Assembly (NCBI GenBank): GCA_937982515.1 | Contig: CALJMB010000232.1 | Span: 1-7,041 of the forward strand | Direction of reading: 5' to 3' | DNA from: an uncultured Balneolaceae bacterium | Lineage (GTDB): Bacteria; Bacteroidota; Rhodothermia; Balneolales; Balneolaceae | DNA length: 7,041 nt | Program-made: the position numbers and the translations under genes | Notes under the pieces: generated by a model | Database searches by the model: none | The model's input: the letters and a program-made list of their open reading frames with translations, nothing else | What the model was told of the DNA's origin: nothing | Part shown: one piece after another, positions 1 through 6,447 of the stretch | How the letters are laid out: the number at the start of each line of letters is the position of its first letter | Position numbering within the stretch: the stretch's first letter is position 1

Positions 1-1031
1 CCCCGGATTGCATGTTTAAATCCGGCTGCTTCAAAGGGCTTTTGCCAGTCGTTCACTCCCTGAATCATCCATTTGCGTAAGGGTTCGGGGGTAGCGGGAT
101 CGATATAGAATATGATGGGTTCTTTGGGCTCTGTTAATTCCCCCCTCAGATAGGCTTCCGGATCTGCAGGCTCCAGTTTCCAGCGGGTGATATGGCTGAT
201 CGGTTTGGCCCGGTATTCCCGGTTGCTGTAATCGGTCTGGCTGGCGGAAAAAAATCCAACCCTGGCATCCGGCCGGCGGGGCTGCATTGGCTCTTCAGGC
301 AACAGTATCATGCTGTGGTTGAACTCTATCGAAAGGGTATTGGCATCCTGATTCGATGGGGGAGAGCCGGCATCGTACGTCAACACGTGGCGTGCTTCCA
401 CGTTTTCCGGGAAGGAACGAATAGACTGAATAAAGGTACGTGACTCATCCACCCGCCTGATTTGCATTCCCTGGCGCATGATGGAGTGAATACCAAATGC
501 CGGTACATCGGTTGTAAAGAGCCGGGTGATATTGATGAGCGTGCTTGCCGAATCCTCACCCAGGGCCTCTATACTAAAAGAAGCGAGTATGGGTTCGAAG
601 TTGGAGTTGCGAATGGCTGTATATACGGGTAGTGAATCGCCGGCTGTTTCATTAAAGGAAACCCGCCGCAACAGAATGTTGTTATTCCGCCTTTCCCAGC
701 GTAAGACCTGGGTATTGTTTTTCATACCTCCGTGAAATATCCCCGCAGTGCCTCCGGATATCCGCGAGACGGTTAGCATCTCCCGGCCCAGGAGCGAGTC
801 GGGAATTTCGTAATAGTATGTATCACCTGTTTTATGGACGGTAAAAAGCCCTTCTTCAGATTCGGTTTCAGCGGTAACCACTTCTGAATAAGGCTTGAAT
901 TCTCCGGTGGAGGAAGATGCCCGGGACGGGGCGGCGTTCTCTGTGGTTCCGGTATGTTTAAATGCTGAACAGCCTGAAAGAATATGTAAAAGGAAGAAAA
1001 CGGTAAAGATGGATGTATATAGACGCGGCAT
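1..1031 (-). CDS. Zinc-dependent metalloprotease lipoprotein, DUF5118/DUF5117/DUF4953 family (3' end cut by window edge)
   Basis: The minus strand is open from the ATG at 1031-1029 to the left edge, giving the first 343 codons of a protein whose family members are usually about 800 residues or more. The N-terminus is a lipoprotein signal peptide: hydrophobic 7-18, then LSGC with the acylated Cys at 21. Residues ~44-92 match DUF5118 (FKPYSEVVTAE, GLFTVHKTGD, YYYEIPDSLLGREMLTVSRI). Residues ~100-290 match DUF5117 (RRVSFNETAGDSLPVY, NSNFEPILASF, LFTTDVPAFG, HVLTYD, FNHSMILLPEEPMQPRRPD, ARVGFFS, ITRWKLEPADPEAYLRGEL). From ~305 the met-zincin (DUF4953) domain begins (PIIFYIDPATPEPLRKWM, then GVNDWQKPFEAAGFKHAI). 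The HEXXH zinc site expected in the family is beyond the window and was not seen. Such genes are often found next to susC-susD pairs. Here it lies 262 bp after susD on the same strand, suggesting peptide-related nutrition, but the gap hairpins may give it separate expression. No Shine-Dalgarno site precedes the start; the ATG was chosen because it gives a proper lipoprotein signal. Confidence 0.92.
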   Translation of the reverse strand, partial: MPRLYTSIFTVFFLLHILSGCSAFKHTGTTENAAPSRASSSTGEFKPYSEVVTAETESEEGLFTVHKTGDTYYYEIPDSLLGREMLTVSRISGGTAGIFHGGMKNNTQVLRWERRNNNILLRRVSFNETAGDSLPVYTAIRNSNFEPILASFSIEALGEDSASTLINITRLFTTDVPAFGIHSIMRQGMQIRRVDESRTFIQSIRSFPENVEARHVLTYDAGSPPSNQDANTLSIEFNHSMILLPEEPMQPRRPDARVGFFSASQTDYSNREYRAKPISHITRWKLEPADPEAYLRGELTEPKEPIIFYIDPATPEPLRKWMIQGVNDWQKPFEAAGFKHAIR

Positions 1032-1093
1032 ATTATTCTGTTTGAAATGGATAAAAAGGTGGTGGTTAATTAATCTGAGCCAGAGATACACGA

Positions 1094-1150
1094 TGAAGCA
1101 CCGAAGGCCTCTCCCCGCAAGGGGAGGCTCTATCTCGTCCCGGTGCTTTA
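1094..1150. other. Two-tier stem-loop in susD-protease gap
   Basis: An outer stem pairs 1094-1103 with 1141-1150: AAGCACCG against CGGTGCTT, 8 perfect pairs, extended by one wobble and one T-A pair. It encloses an inner hairpin, CTCCCC (1111-1116) against GGGGAG (1121-1126), with a GCAA tetraloop, a GNRA-type stable loop when read on the plus strand; the minus strand reads TTGC. The nested design is better than chance would suggest for a 57-nt stretch. No T run follows on the minus strand, so termination is not evident. Confidence 0.55.
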
Positions 1151-1161
1151 GCCTGCTCTTT

Positions 1162-1194
1162 ACTGATCCGGTCACTCCGGGTGACCGGATCAGT
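1162..1194. other. Strong 14-bp perfect palindrome (hairpin) in susD-protease gap
   Basis: ACTGATCCGGTCAC (1162-1175) and GTGACCGGATCAGT (1181-1194) are perfect reverse complements around a 5-nt loop, TCCGG. A stem of this length and GC content would be very stable in RNA. It lacks a T run on either side (AAAGAGCAGG follows on the minus strand, GGAAGGGGCG on the plus strand), so it is not a standard intrinsic terminator. Likely roles are 3'-end protection of the susC-susD transcript, a block to read-through into the protease gene, or a copy of a dispersed palindromic element. The structure is certain; the role is inferred. Confidence 0.7.
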
Positions 1195-1211
1195 GGAAGG
1201 GGCGTCCTGCA

Positions 1212-1227
1212 TCCGCCAACTGGCGGA
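1212..1227. other. Small hairpin in susD-protease gap
   Basis: TCCGCC (1212-1217) and GGCGGA (1222-1227) form a perfect 6-bp GC-rich stem with the 4-nt loop AACT. No T run follows on either strand, so an intrinsic terminator is unlikely. It is one of three compact hairpins in a row in this gap. Confidence 0.55.
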
Positions 1228-1242
1228 GAAATGTCTTTGGCG

Positions 1243-1292
1243 CTTCATTTCTTATCCCGGACTCGCATTAGTTGGTTTTATCCCGAATGAAG
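1243..1292. repeat. Short inverted and direct repeats directly after susD stop
   Basis: CTTCATT (1243-1249) and AATGAAG (1286-1292) are exact reverse complements lying just 3' of the susD stop codon, with 36 nt between them. Inside, TTATCCCG occurs twice in the same direction (1252-1259 and 1278-1285). The long loop and the lack of a T run argue against a classical terminator. It could be the worn edge of a repeat unit or a chance match. Confidence 0.3.
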
Positions 1293-1293
1293 G

Positions 1294-2724
1294 TTACTTG
1301 TCAGTATTGATTTTCAGCTCCGGGTTATAATCCAACACCTGCTGGCTGAACGGGTAGATATAGAGGTACGAATCAGGTTCAAGGGTGTATGTTTGTCCAT
1401 CGTACTCTTTTGTAAGAGTGGTTTGATATTCAGGTTCGGTATTCAGCCTTCGCAGGTCCCAGAAGCGGTTAAAGGTGAGTTGCAGTTCATTTTCCCTTTC
1501 CCGAATGATGATGTCCATGGCTTCCGCCCGGGTATTAACGGATGTGTACTCATCGGGGTCATAGTGTTCGGGCAGTATCCGGTGTTCTCTTATATAGGCA
1601 ACATCCTGCATGGCCCGTTGAATATCGCCGGAACGGGCGTACAGCTCGGCGCGCATCAGATACACCTCAGATACTTTCATTCCTCCCATATTCAGTCCCC
1701 TCATACCCATCGTGGATGAGGGCATAAACATCCGCCCGTCAGGGAACAGGCCCGGCTCTTCCATAAAGAAGGATAACAGCCGGGTATCGCCTTCATCAAA
1801 CTTAGCGATACGATCCAGTGAATAGACGGTAAAGTCCCAGGCGTCGGTCGCTCTGAAAAATATATTCTCTTCTATCTGCCGGTCTACATGAGGCCAGGCC
1901 GCTACCACCGGAACCTTTGCCATGTTTTCCTGATAGTACTGAACCAGATCATACAACGCATCTGTATATTTTAGCGACTCGTTCGCTGCTTCGAGTGCAT
2001 CATCCCATCTTTTCATGAAAAGCAGCACTTTTGCCTTGAAGGCATACCCGAAGGCTTTGCCCGGCAGAATATTGTCGGAGGGATAGTCCGGCAGATGGGG
2101 GAGAGAGGCATCGATCTCCTCAAGAATAAAGTCATATATCTTTTGTACCGAAACCTGGGCGGGACTCGCTTCCAGATTAAATTCTGTTGACAGCGGAATT
2201 CCCGGGTCTTGCGCGGCAGTGGATGCATCGTAATGCTTCGCGTAGGTGTTAATGAGCACGAAATAGTTATAGGCGCGCAGCATCCTCACTTCCGACTGTA
2301 ACCGCCGCTTAACTTCCTGGCTCCCCTCCACATCCGGTAAATTATCGAGGATAATATTGTGGCGGCTGATGCCCTGATACAAACGGTTATAGTACCCGTC
2401 GCTCAGGTGGTGATCGTATCTGGAGGCCGCCCCGGGGCCATCTTCCCAGAGGTAGTGAATGCGGACAAACGGCCGCATCTGCAAGGTCGATACGGGGTCG
2501 AGGTAATCCCTTTCGGTTACCAGTGTTTGTAACACATTATTTGAAAAGGTAAACATATCGGGGTGCTGCAGCATCTGTTCCATCTGTTCCAGCGTGCTTA
2601 CAACCACTTGCCCTTTGGGCTCTATGCCCAGATAATCATCCACGGAAAAGGGGTCGTCGCAGCTGTGGAAAACGGTTACAAAAAGTGGCAGTATAAACAG
2701 GATCTTAAATCGTTTCATAATCAT
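1294..2724 (-). CDS. SusD/RagB-type nutrient-binding outer-membrane lipoprotein
   Basis: This 476-residue protein is the expected partner of the SusC-like transporter: a helical, TPR-based surface lipoprotein that closes over the barrel and binds cargo. It starts with a lipoprotein signal peptide (KRFKILFILPLFVTVF, then HSC with the acylated Cys at residue 22), followed by acidic DD as in many surface-exported Bacteroidota lipoproteins. Residues ~24-215 fit the N-terminal SusD-like region (YNRLYQGISRHNIILDNLP at 112-130; VRMLRAYNYFVLINTYAKHY at 146-165; PGIPLSTE at 174-181). Residues ~225-476 fit the C-terminal SusD/RagB domain (SEVYLMRAELYARSGD at 352-367; RERENELQLTFNRFWDLRRL at 408-427; a C-terminal YPFSQQVLDYNPEL). 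The lipobox, with Phe at -3 and His at -2, is looser than the textbook form. The length is at the short end of the usual range and looks intact. It lies 8 nt after susC and is surely cotranscribed. Binding residues for a given substrate cannot be named. Confidence 0.96.
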   Translation of the reverse strand: MIMKRFKILFILPLFVTVFHSCDDPFSVDDYLGIEPKGQVVVSTLEQMEQMLQHPDMFTFSNNVLQTLVTERDYLDPVSTLQMRPFVRIHYLWEDGPGAASRYDHHLSDGYYNRLYQGISRHNIILDNLPDVEGSQEVKRRLQSEVRMLRAYNYFVLINTYAKHYDASTAAQDPGIPLSTEFNLEASPAQVSVQKIYDFILEEIDASLPHLPDYPSDNILPGKAFGYAFKAKVLLFMKRWDDALEAANESLKYTDALYDLVQYYQENMAKVPVVAAWPHVDRQIEENIFFRATDAWDFTVYSLDRIAKFDEGDTRLLSFFMEEPGLFPDGRMFMPSSTMGMRGLNMGGMKVSEVYLMRAELYARSGDIQRAMQDVAYIREHRILPEHYDPDEYTSVNTRAEAMDIIIRERENELQLTFNRFWDLRRLNTEPEYQTTLTKEYDGQTYTLEPDSYLYIYPFSQQVLDYNPELKINTDK

Positions 2725-2732
2725 GGCTCCGT
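2725..2732 (-). promoter_or_regulatory. Ribosome-binding-site-like GGAG before susD
   Basis: The 8-nt gap between the susC stop codon (TAG, 2735-2733) and the susD ATG at 2724 reads ACGGAGCC. It holds a GGAG core very near the first ATG and about 8 nt from the second ATG (2718, Met3). The spacing to Met3 is the better fit for a Shine-Dalgarno site, so translation may begin there; the protein would differ by only two residues. Many Bacteroidota genes do not use such a site, so the match may be incidental. Confidence 0.4.
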
Positions 2733-5700
2733 CTAAAGATTCACGTTAATTCCGAAGGAATAGGTAGGAGGGATCTGCAGATTCCGGACTCCCGCATTGG
2801 CCTGGTACGCTTCCGGGTCGATACCGGCATCGTTTACTGCATACCACCACACATTGTCTATCTGCACGCGCAGACGGATATTACGGGCGCCGGGAAACAG
2901 GTGATCGGGCAGATGATAGCTTAGAATCAGATTTCGAAGCTTGATGTAGGAAGCGCTTTGTACATGGGTGTCGGCTTTGTCCCAAAACTGCTGAACGGTT
3001 TCCAGGCTTCCCATTCGCGGCACATCGGTGAACGCTTCGTCACCGGGTTCGCGCCAGTGGTTTACAAAGCTTTTGAGATTATTGCCCGGCCAGCGTTGGA
3101 GTACAGGCACATCTGTCCGCAGTTTATGCCCCGCATGAAAGATAAACAGCATGGACAGCTCAATCCCTTTATACTGAATAATGTTGTTCACGGAACCGCT
3201 GACAAGCGGGATTAACGAACCTGAGTAGGTGGCGATTTCAGGATCGTTGATATAGGAAGAGGCCGGATTCCCGTCAGGATCATACACCGTAGGATATCCC
3301 CGCTCATCCAGCCCGGCGTAACGGTACGACCACATGGAACGGACAGGCTTGTCGGGCACATGATACCCGGATGAGATCAAATCGCTTGCGCCGGAGGGCT
3401 CGTATTCAATCTTTTCCACCCTGTTATGGTTGTAGGCTACATTAAAAGTGGACGACCAGTTCAGACTTTGCCGCCTGATCCAGGCAGGGGTCAGGGAGAC
3501 TTCAATCCCCCGGTTTGTCATGCTGCCGTTATTAAACGTCGCGATGGAGAAGCCTATGGTTGGATCCAGGCTTTTCTGTGCAAGCAGGTCGGTGCCTTTT
3601 TTGTAATAATAATCTACAGATCCGTGCAGCCGTTGCCCCAGCAAGGTAAAATCCACTCCCAGGTTCGTGATGGCGTTTCGTTCCCAGCGCAGAAGCGGAT
3701 TCGGAGGACTCACAATGCCTACCCACCTTTGGATGTTGTGCATGGTGCTCAACCCTACATGCCCGATCAGATAGGGCGAGGTTGTACGGTCTACGTTTCC
3801 GTTTACTCCGTAGGACGCCCGGAACCTCAGCTCATCCACCCAGGGTACATGGAAAAAATCCTCCCGGGAAAGGAACCAGTTTCCCCCTAACGACCACATC
3901 GGCCGGAATTGATATTTGGGGTCTGTTCCAAACAGATTCGACTGATCCACCCGTATGCTTCCGCTCAGGTTGTAGGTGTCGTCCAGGCTGTATTGTCCGG
4001 TCGTATAAAGTGAAAAGAATCGGTCTCTGGACTCCGATTGCTCATAAAACGGCGCCGTGTAGGTAACGGGAAACTGCGACAATACCCCTACCATTCCATC
4101 GGCAAGGAGGTTTTGATCTACCCGCTGATACTGTTGCGTTACCCGGTCATAACCAAACACCCTGTTATACTCACTTTGGGCAAGGATTTCTCTTATCTCC
4201 GTACCCAGTATAAAATCGAGCGAATGGCGGTCAGCTATCTCAAAATCCGCGTTGAGCTGTCCCCGAAGGGTGTAGTTGTGGGACTGAAAGTTCTGGGTAA
4301 TTTTCTGATCGCCCGGTGGGAGCCCATGCTCCGGGTTTCCTTCACTGTTTATCTGCGTAAACTGATTCAGCAGCAACTGCATGGTATAGGCATCCTGATC
4401 ATAGATGCTTACATTTTTAGAGGTAATGCGCTGATACTGTAAGCTCGGATTAAATTGAAGCCAGGGGGTGAGGTCATACGTGATATTGGCAAATCCCCGG
4501 ATGCTTTCACCATCGAGATTCGACAAGTTGTTGTGCATCTCTTCCAGAAGGTTGTACCGCATATCGGGCAATCCCAGAGATGCCATATTGGCTCCGGTGT
4601 AGGGATTGGCAATCATATCCATGGAAACCGGGTTCCCCTCCTCATCAAACATCGTTTCAAAGCGTGACAGGCGGGGCTGGCCGGAACTTGAGCGGAATAG
4701 CCCGCCGGGAATGGCTCCTGCATTTGATGCACGGCCTTCTATGTTCACCGATTGCCGGCGGTCCAGTGACGCGTCCAGCCCGTAGTCAATCATCAGGTTT
4801 TCATTGACATACTGGGTGTTTTTTAAATAGGCCGTGAACCGGTCATTGAAGTGGTTAATGGTTCTTTCATCCCGATGATTGTAGGTCGCGGAAACGTAGG
4901 TATTAGACCGTTCGTTGCCTGTAGACAGGGAAAAGTGCAGCCTCCTGTTAGTTGTATTCTGCCAGATGTGATCTGAATATTGCCGGAGATAATCGGTTTC
5001 GCGCGCACGCTGAAGCAGGTTTTCTGCTTCTGATGATGAGATCATACCCAGTTTTTCCCGTATCAATATATGGCCCACCCGGTCTAAGCCGGTATTGTTT
5101 TCTTCCCGTATGGAAAGCCACTGCACAGGATCGTTGTTAAAGGATTCATCCTGCGCATATAGCTGTAAGGTATAATCAACCAGGTCGGCCGAAGAGGCGT
5201 AGTTCAGATACCCGATATCCGGCTTCGGGGTTGTCGACACATCCATACTGACACTGACCGATGTTCTGCCCGCGATTCCTCTTTTGGTGTTGATCACAAC
5301 CACCCCGTTGGCCGCCCGCGCGCCATAGATGGCCGCCGCCGCTGCGTCTTTCAGCACGTTCATCGACTCAACCGTTTCAGGGGCGATCTCGCTCAGGTTC
5401 CCTTCAAACGGCAGGCCGTCGACCACATACAGGGGACGGCTGTCGTTCCGGAAGTTATTGACCCCCCGTATTAATACATCCCCGTTATAGTTAACCAGGC
5501 CCGGTACCTGGCCTTCCAGGATCTCGGAAACGGACTGGCCGATCTTTCGTTCGATCGTTTCTCTTGAAACCTGGGCTATAGAACCCGTTACGCGTTCTCT
5601 TTGTATATCCGAATACCCTGTGGAAATGACTTCCAGCTCTCCCAGCTCCCCGGCGGCGCGTTGCAATGAAAAGTTTACGGTATCGGCTACATCTTCGGCA

Positions 5701-6353
5701 ATGGTCACTGTGACCGATTGAGATTCATATCCCAGAAAGGAGGCCGTCAGGGTGTATTCGCCGGGTGAAATATCTTCAATGGTATAATACCCTTCAATGT
5801 TGGTGGCGCTTCCCCGGTTCGTGCCTTCAAAAATCACATTGGCGCCCGGAAGCCCGTCTCCCGATTCGGCATCCGTTACACGTCCCGTTACGGTTCCCAG
5901 CTGCTTCCTCAGCTGTTGTACCAGGTGTTCAGGGGATTTTCCAGAGCCGGCATCAGGTTCGATCCGGTAGATGAGAATATTTTTATGGATCAGCGTGTAT
6001 TGCAGGGGGGTATGCGCAAGTGCCAGATCCAGTACTTCTTTTACACTTCGCTTAGCGGCAGCAAAATCGATATCCTGAAAGGGCGCAACCTGATGATTCA
6101 AAAAAACAAACCTCAGATCCGTTTGCTCTTCAATACTCCGGAAAAGCTCGGGCAGGCTTTCGCCATCCATTCCGGCGATAACTTGTATCCGGCTTAAATC
6201 TTGTCCATCCGCGGGACGGGCGGTGGAAAGCTGGAGACCCCAAGACAGCATAAAAATGTAAAGCAAGCTAATTCGCATGGCTATTTTCCATACAGTTGTA
6301 CCCGGAATGGCCGGTGTACTTCCTTTTTTATCAAAGTTGTGGTAATTTTCCAT
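2733..6353 (-). CDS. SusC/RagA-type TonB-dependent outer-membrane transporter with N-terminal STN domain
   Basis: This 1206-residue outer-membrane barrel should import a large nutrient using TonB energy, with the SusD-like protein of the next gene as its lid. In order: a hydrophobic signal segment at ~26-45 (RISLLYIFMLSWGLQL); an STN domain at ~64-131; a carboxypeptidase-regulatory-like beta-sandwich at ~154-231 (GRVTDAESGDGLPGANV, SFLGYES); then the plug at ~240-358 with the SusC signatures LYVVDGLPFEG (308-318) and LKDAAAAAIYGARAANGVVV (334-353); the rest is beta-barrel. The STN domain adds length over a plain SusC and marks a transporter that signals to FecR, which is encoded just upstream. 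I kept the ATG at 6353, which gives a 25-residue polar tail before the signal segment; the ATG at 6278 (Met26) would give a more ordinary signal peptide and cannot be excluded. No Shine-Dalgarno sequence is seen at 6353; the upstream bases are A-rich. The protein ends SFGINVNL, without the usual terminal aromatic residue. Cargo cannot be read from the sequence. Confidence 0.96.
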   Translation of the reverse strand: MENYHNFDKKGSTPAIPGTTVWKIAMRISLLYIFMLSWGLQLSTARPADGQDLSRIQVIAGMDGESLPELFRSIEEQTDLRFVFLNHQVAPFQDIDFAAAKRSVKEVLDLALAHTPLQYTLIHKNILIYRIEPDAGSGKSPEHLVQQLRKQLGTVTGRVTDAESGDGLPGANVIFEGTNRGSATNIEGYYTIEDISPGEYTLTASFLGYESQSVTVTIAEDVADTVNFSLQRAAGELGELEVISTGYSDIQRERVTGSIAQVSRETIERKIGQSVSEILEGQVPGLVNYNGDVLIRGVNNFRNDSRPLYVVDGLPFEGNLSEIAPETVESMNVLKDAAAAAIYGARAANGVVVINTKRGIAGRTSVSVSMDVSTTPKPDIGYLNYASSADLVDYTLQLYAQDESFNNDPVQWLSIREENNTGLDRVGHILIREKLGMISSSEAENLLQRARETDYLRQYSDHIWQNTTNRRLHFSLSTGNERSNTYVSATYNHRDERTINHFNDRFTAYLKNTQYVNENLMIDYGLDASLDRRQSVNIEGRASNAGAIPGGLFRSSSGQPRLSRFETMFDEEGNPVSMDMIANPYTGANMASLGLPDMRYNLLEEMHNNLSNLDGESIRGFANITYDLTPWLQFNPSLQYQRITSKNVSIYDQDAYTMQLLLNQFTQINSEGNPEHGLPPGDQKITQNFQSHNYTLRGQLNADFEIADRHSLDFILGTEIREILAQSEYNRVFGYDRVTQQYQRVDQNLLADGMVGVLSQFPVTYTAPFYEQSESRDRFFSLYTTGQYSLDDTYNLSGSIRVDQSNLFGTDPKYQFRPMWSLGGNWFLSREDFFHVPWVDELRFRASYGVNGNVDRTTSPYLIGHVGLSTMHNIQRWVGIVSPPNPLLRWERNAITNLGVDFTLLGQRLHGSVDYYYKKGTDLLAQKSLDPTIGFSIATFNNGSMTNRGIEVSLTPAWIRRQSLNWSSTFNVAYNHNRVEKIEYEPSGASDLISSGYHVPDKPVRSMWSYRYAGLDERGYPTVYDPDGNPASSYINDPEIATYSGSLIPLVSGSVNNIIQYKGIELSMLFIFHAGHKLRTDVPVLQRWPGNNLKSFVNHWREPGDEAFTDVPRMGSLETVQQFWDKADTHVQSASYIKLRNLILSYHLPDHLFPGARNIRLRVQIDNVWWYAVNDAGIDPEAYQANAGVRNLQIPPTYSFGINVNL

Positions 6354-6354
6354 T

Positions 6355-6391
6355 CGTTTTTAATGGTTGGTGACATTAATTGTTAAAAACG
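6355..6391. repeat. 9-bp perfect inverted repeat just upstream of susC start
   Basis: CGTTTTTAA at 6355-6363 is the exact reverse complement of TTAAAAACG at 6383-6391, with a 19-nt spacer. The repeat ends 1 nt before the start codon of the susC-like gene (6353). It could be an operator dyad for a regulator, or a weak AT-rich stem in the mRNA leader near the ribosome-binding region. The match is real, but AT-rich repeats of this size can arise by chance. Confidence 0.45.
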
Positions 6392-6397
6392 GTTACA
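6369..6397 (-). promoter_or_regulatory. Possible ECF-sigma promoter for susC-susD
   Basis: On the minus strand, TGTAAC (6397-6392) is followed after 17 nt by GTCACC (6374-6369). An AAC-containing -35 element and a GTC-containing -10 element at this spacing are the usual form of ECF-sigma promoters. It lies in the only gap between fecR and its expected target, about 15 bp from the susC start codon. The -10 part falls within the spacer of the 9-bp inverted repeat. The predicted leader would be only about 10 nt. This is a motif match by eye to a general consensus; the cognate sigma factor and its true binding site are unknown. Confidence 0.25.
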
Positions 6398-6423
6398 GGC
6401 TGTCCGGGTGCCACCGGCCAGCC
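6398..6423. other. GC-rich hairpin between fecR and susC
   Basis: The arms GGCTG and CAGCC (5 bp) and an inner CCGG/CCGG pair (4 bp) form a stem with one mismatch and a 6-nt loop. On the plus strand the stem is followed at once by six T (6424-6429), the form of an intrinsic terminator, yet no plus-strand gene is seen upstream of it. On the minus strand, the direction of all genes here, the T run (five T, 6389-6385) comes only 8 nt after the stem. It would therefore be a poor terminator for fecR and could at most act as an attenuator or 3'-end stabiliser. The structure is seen in the sequence; the role is uncertain. Confidence 0.5.
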
Positions 6424-6447
6424 TTTTTTAAATGTTGCCGGTCATGA

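Larger units (their letters stand above)
1032..1293. other. Intergenic region between susD and protease genes
   Basis: These 262 bp hold no convincing gene. Open frames on both strands pass through the hairpins, and their translations resemble no family I recognise. The section nearest susD has short repeats, the middle has three GC-rich hairpins, and the last ~60 bp before the protease start (1091-1032) is AT-rich and could hold its promoter. I cannot identify a clear Bacteroidota -33/-7 pair (TTTG, TAnnTTTG) there. With no clear terminator, partial read-through from susD into the protease gene remains possible. Confidence 0.6.

Noticed and set aside
192..443. 83-codon plus-strand open frame
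   Set aside because: It lies antisense to the DUF5117 region of the protease, where the minus-strand frame carries many conserved blocks.
1094..1194. Intrinsic terminator for the susC-susD transcript
   Set aside because: The stems are strong but none is followed by a T run on the minus strand; kept only as hairpins of unknown role.
1066..1248. 60-codon minus-strand open frame in the gap
   Set aside because: It consists almost wholly of the hairpin sequences, is rich in Arg, Ser and Pro, and has no recognisable domain or start context.
895..1290. 131-codon plus-strand open frame across the protease start and the susD-protease gap
   Set aside because: It overlaps the well-supported protease N-terminus, passes through three hairpins and resembles no known family.
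1032..1293. tRNA, riboswitch or integron attC-like site
   Set aside because: No cloverleaf with a T-loop or CCA end, no aptamer core I recognise, and no integrase or cassette boundary motifs; the palindromes alone do not support any of these.
3426..3890. 154-codon plus-strand open frame
   Set aside because: It lies antisense to the beta-barrel region of the susC-like gene, has a low-complexity mixed composition and no family resemblance; it is a shadow frame.
4038..4442. 134-codon plus-strand open frame
   Set aside because: It lies antisense to the conserved SusC barrel and shows no domain or likely start context.
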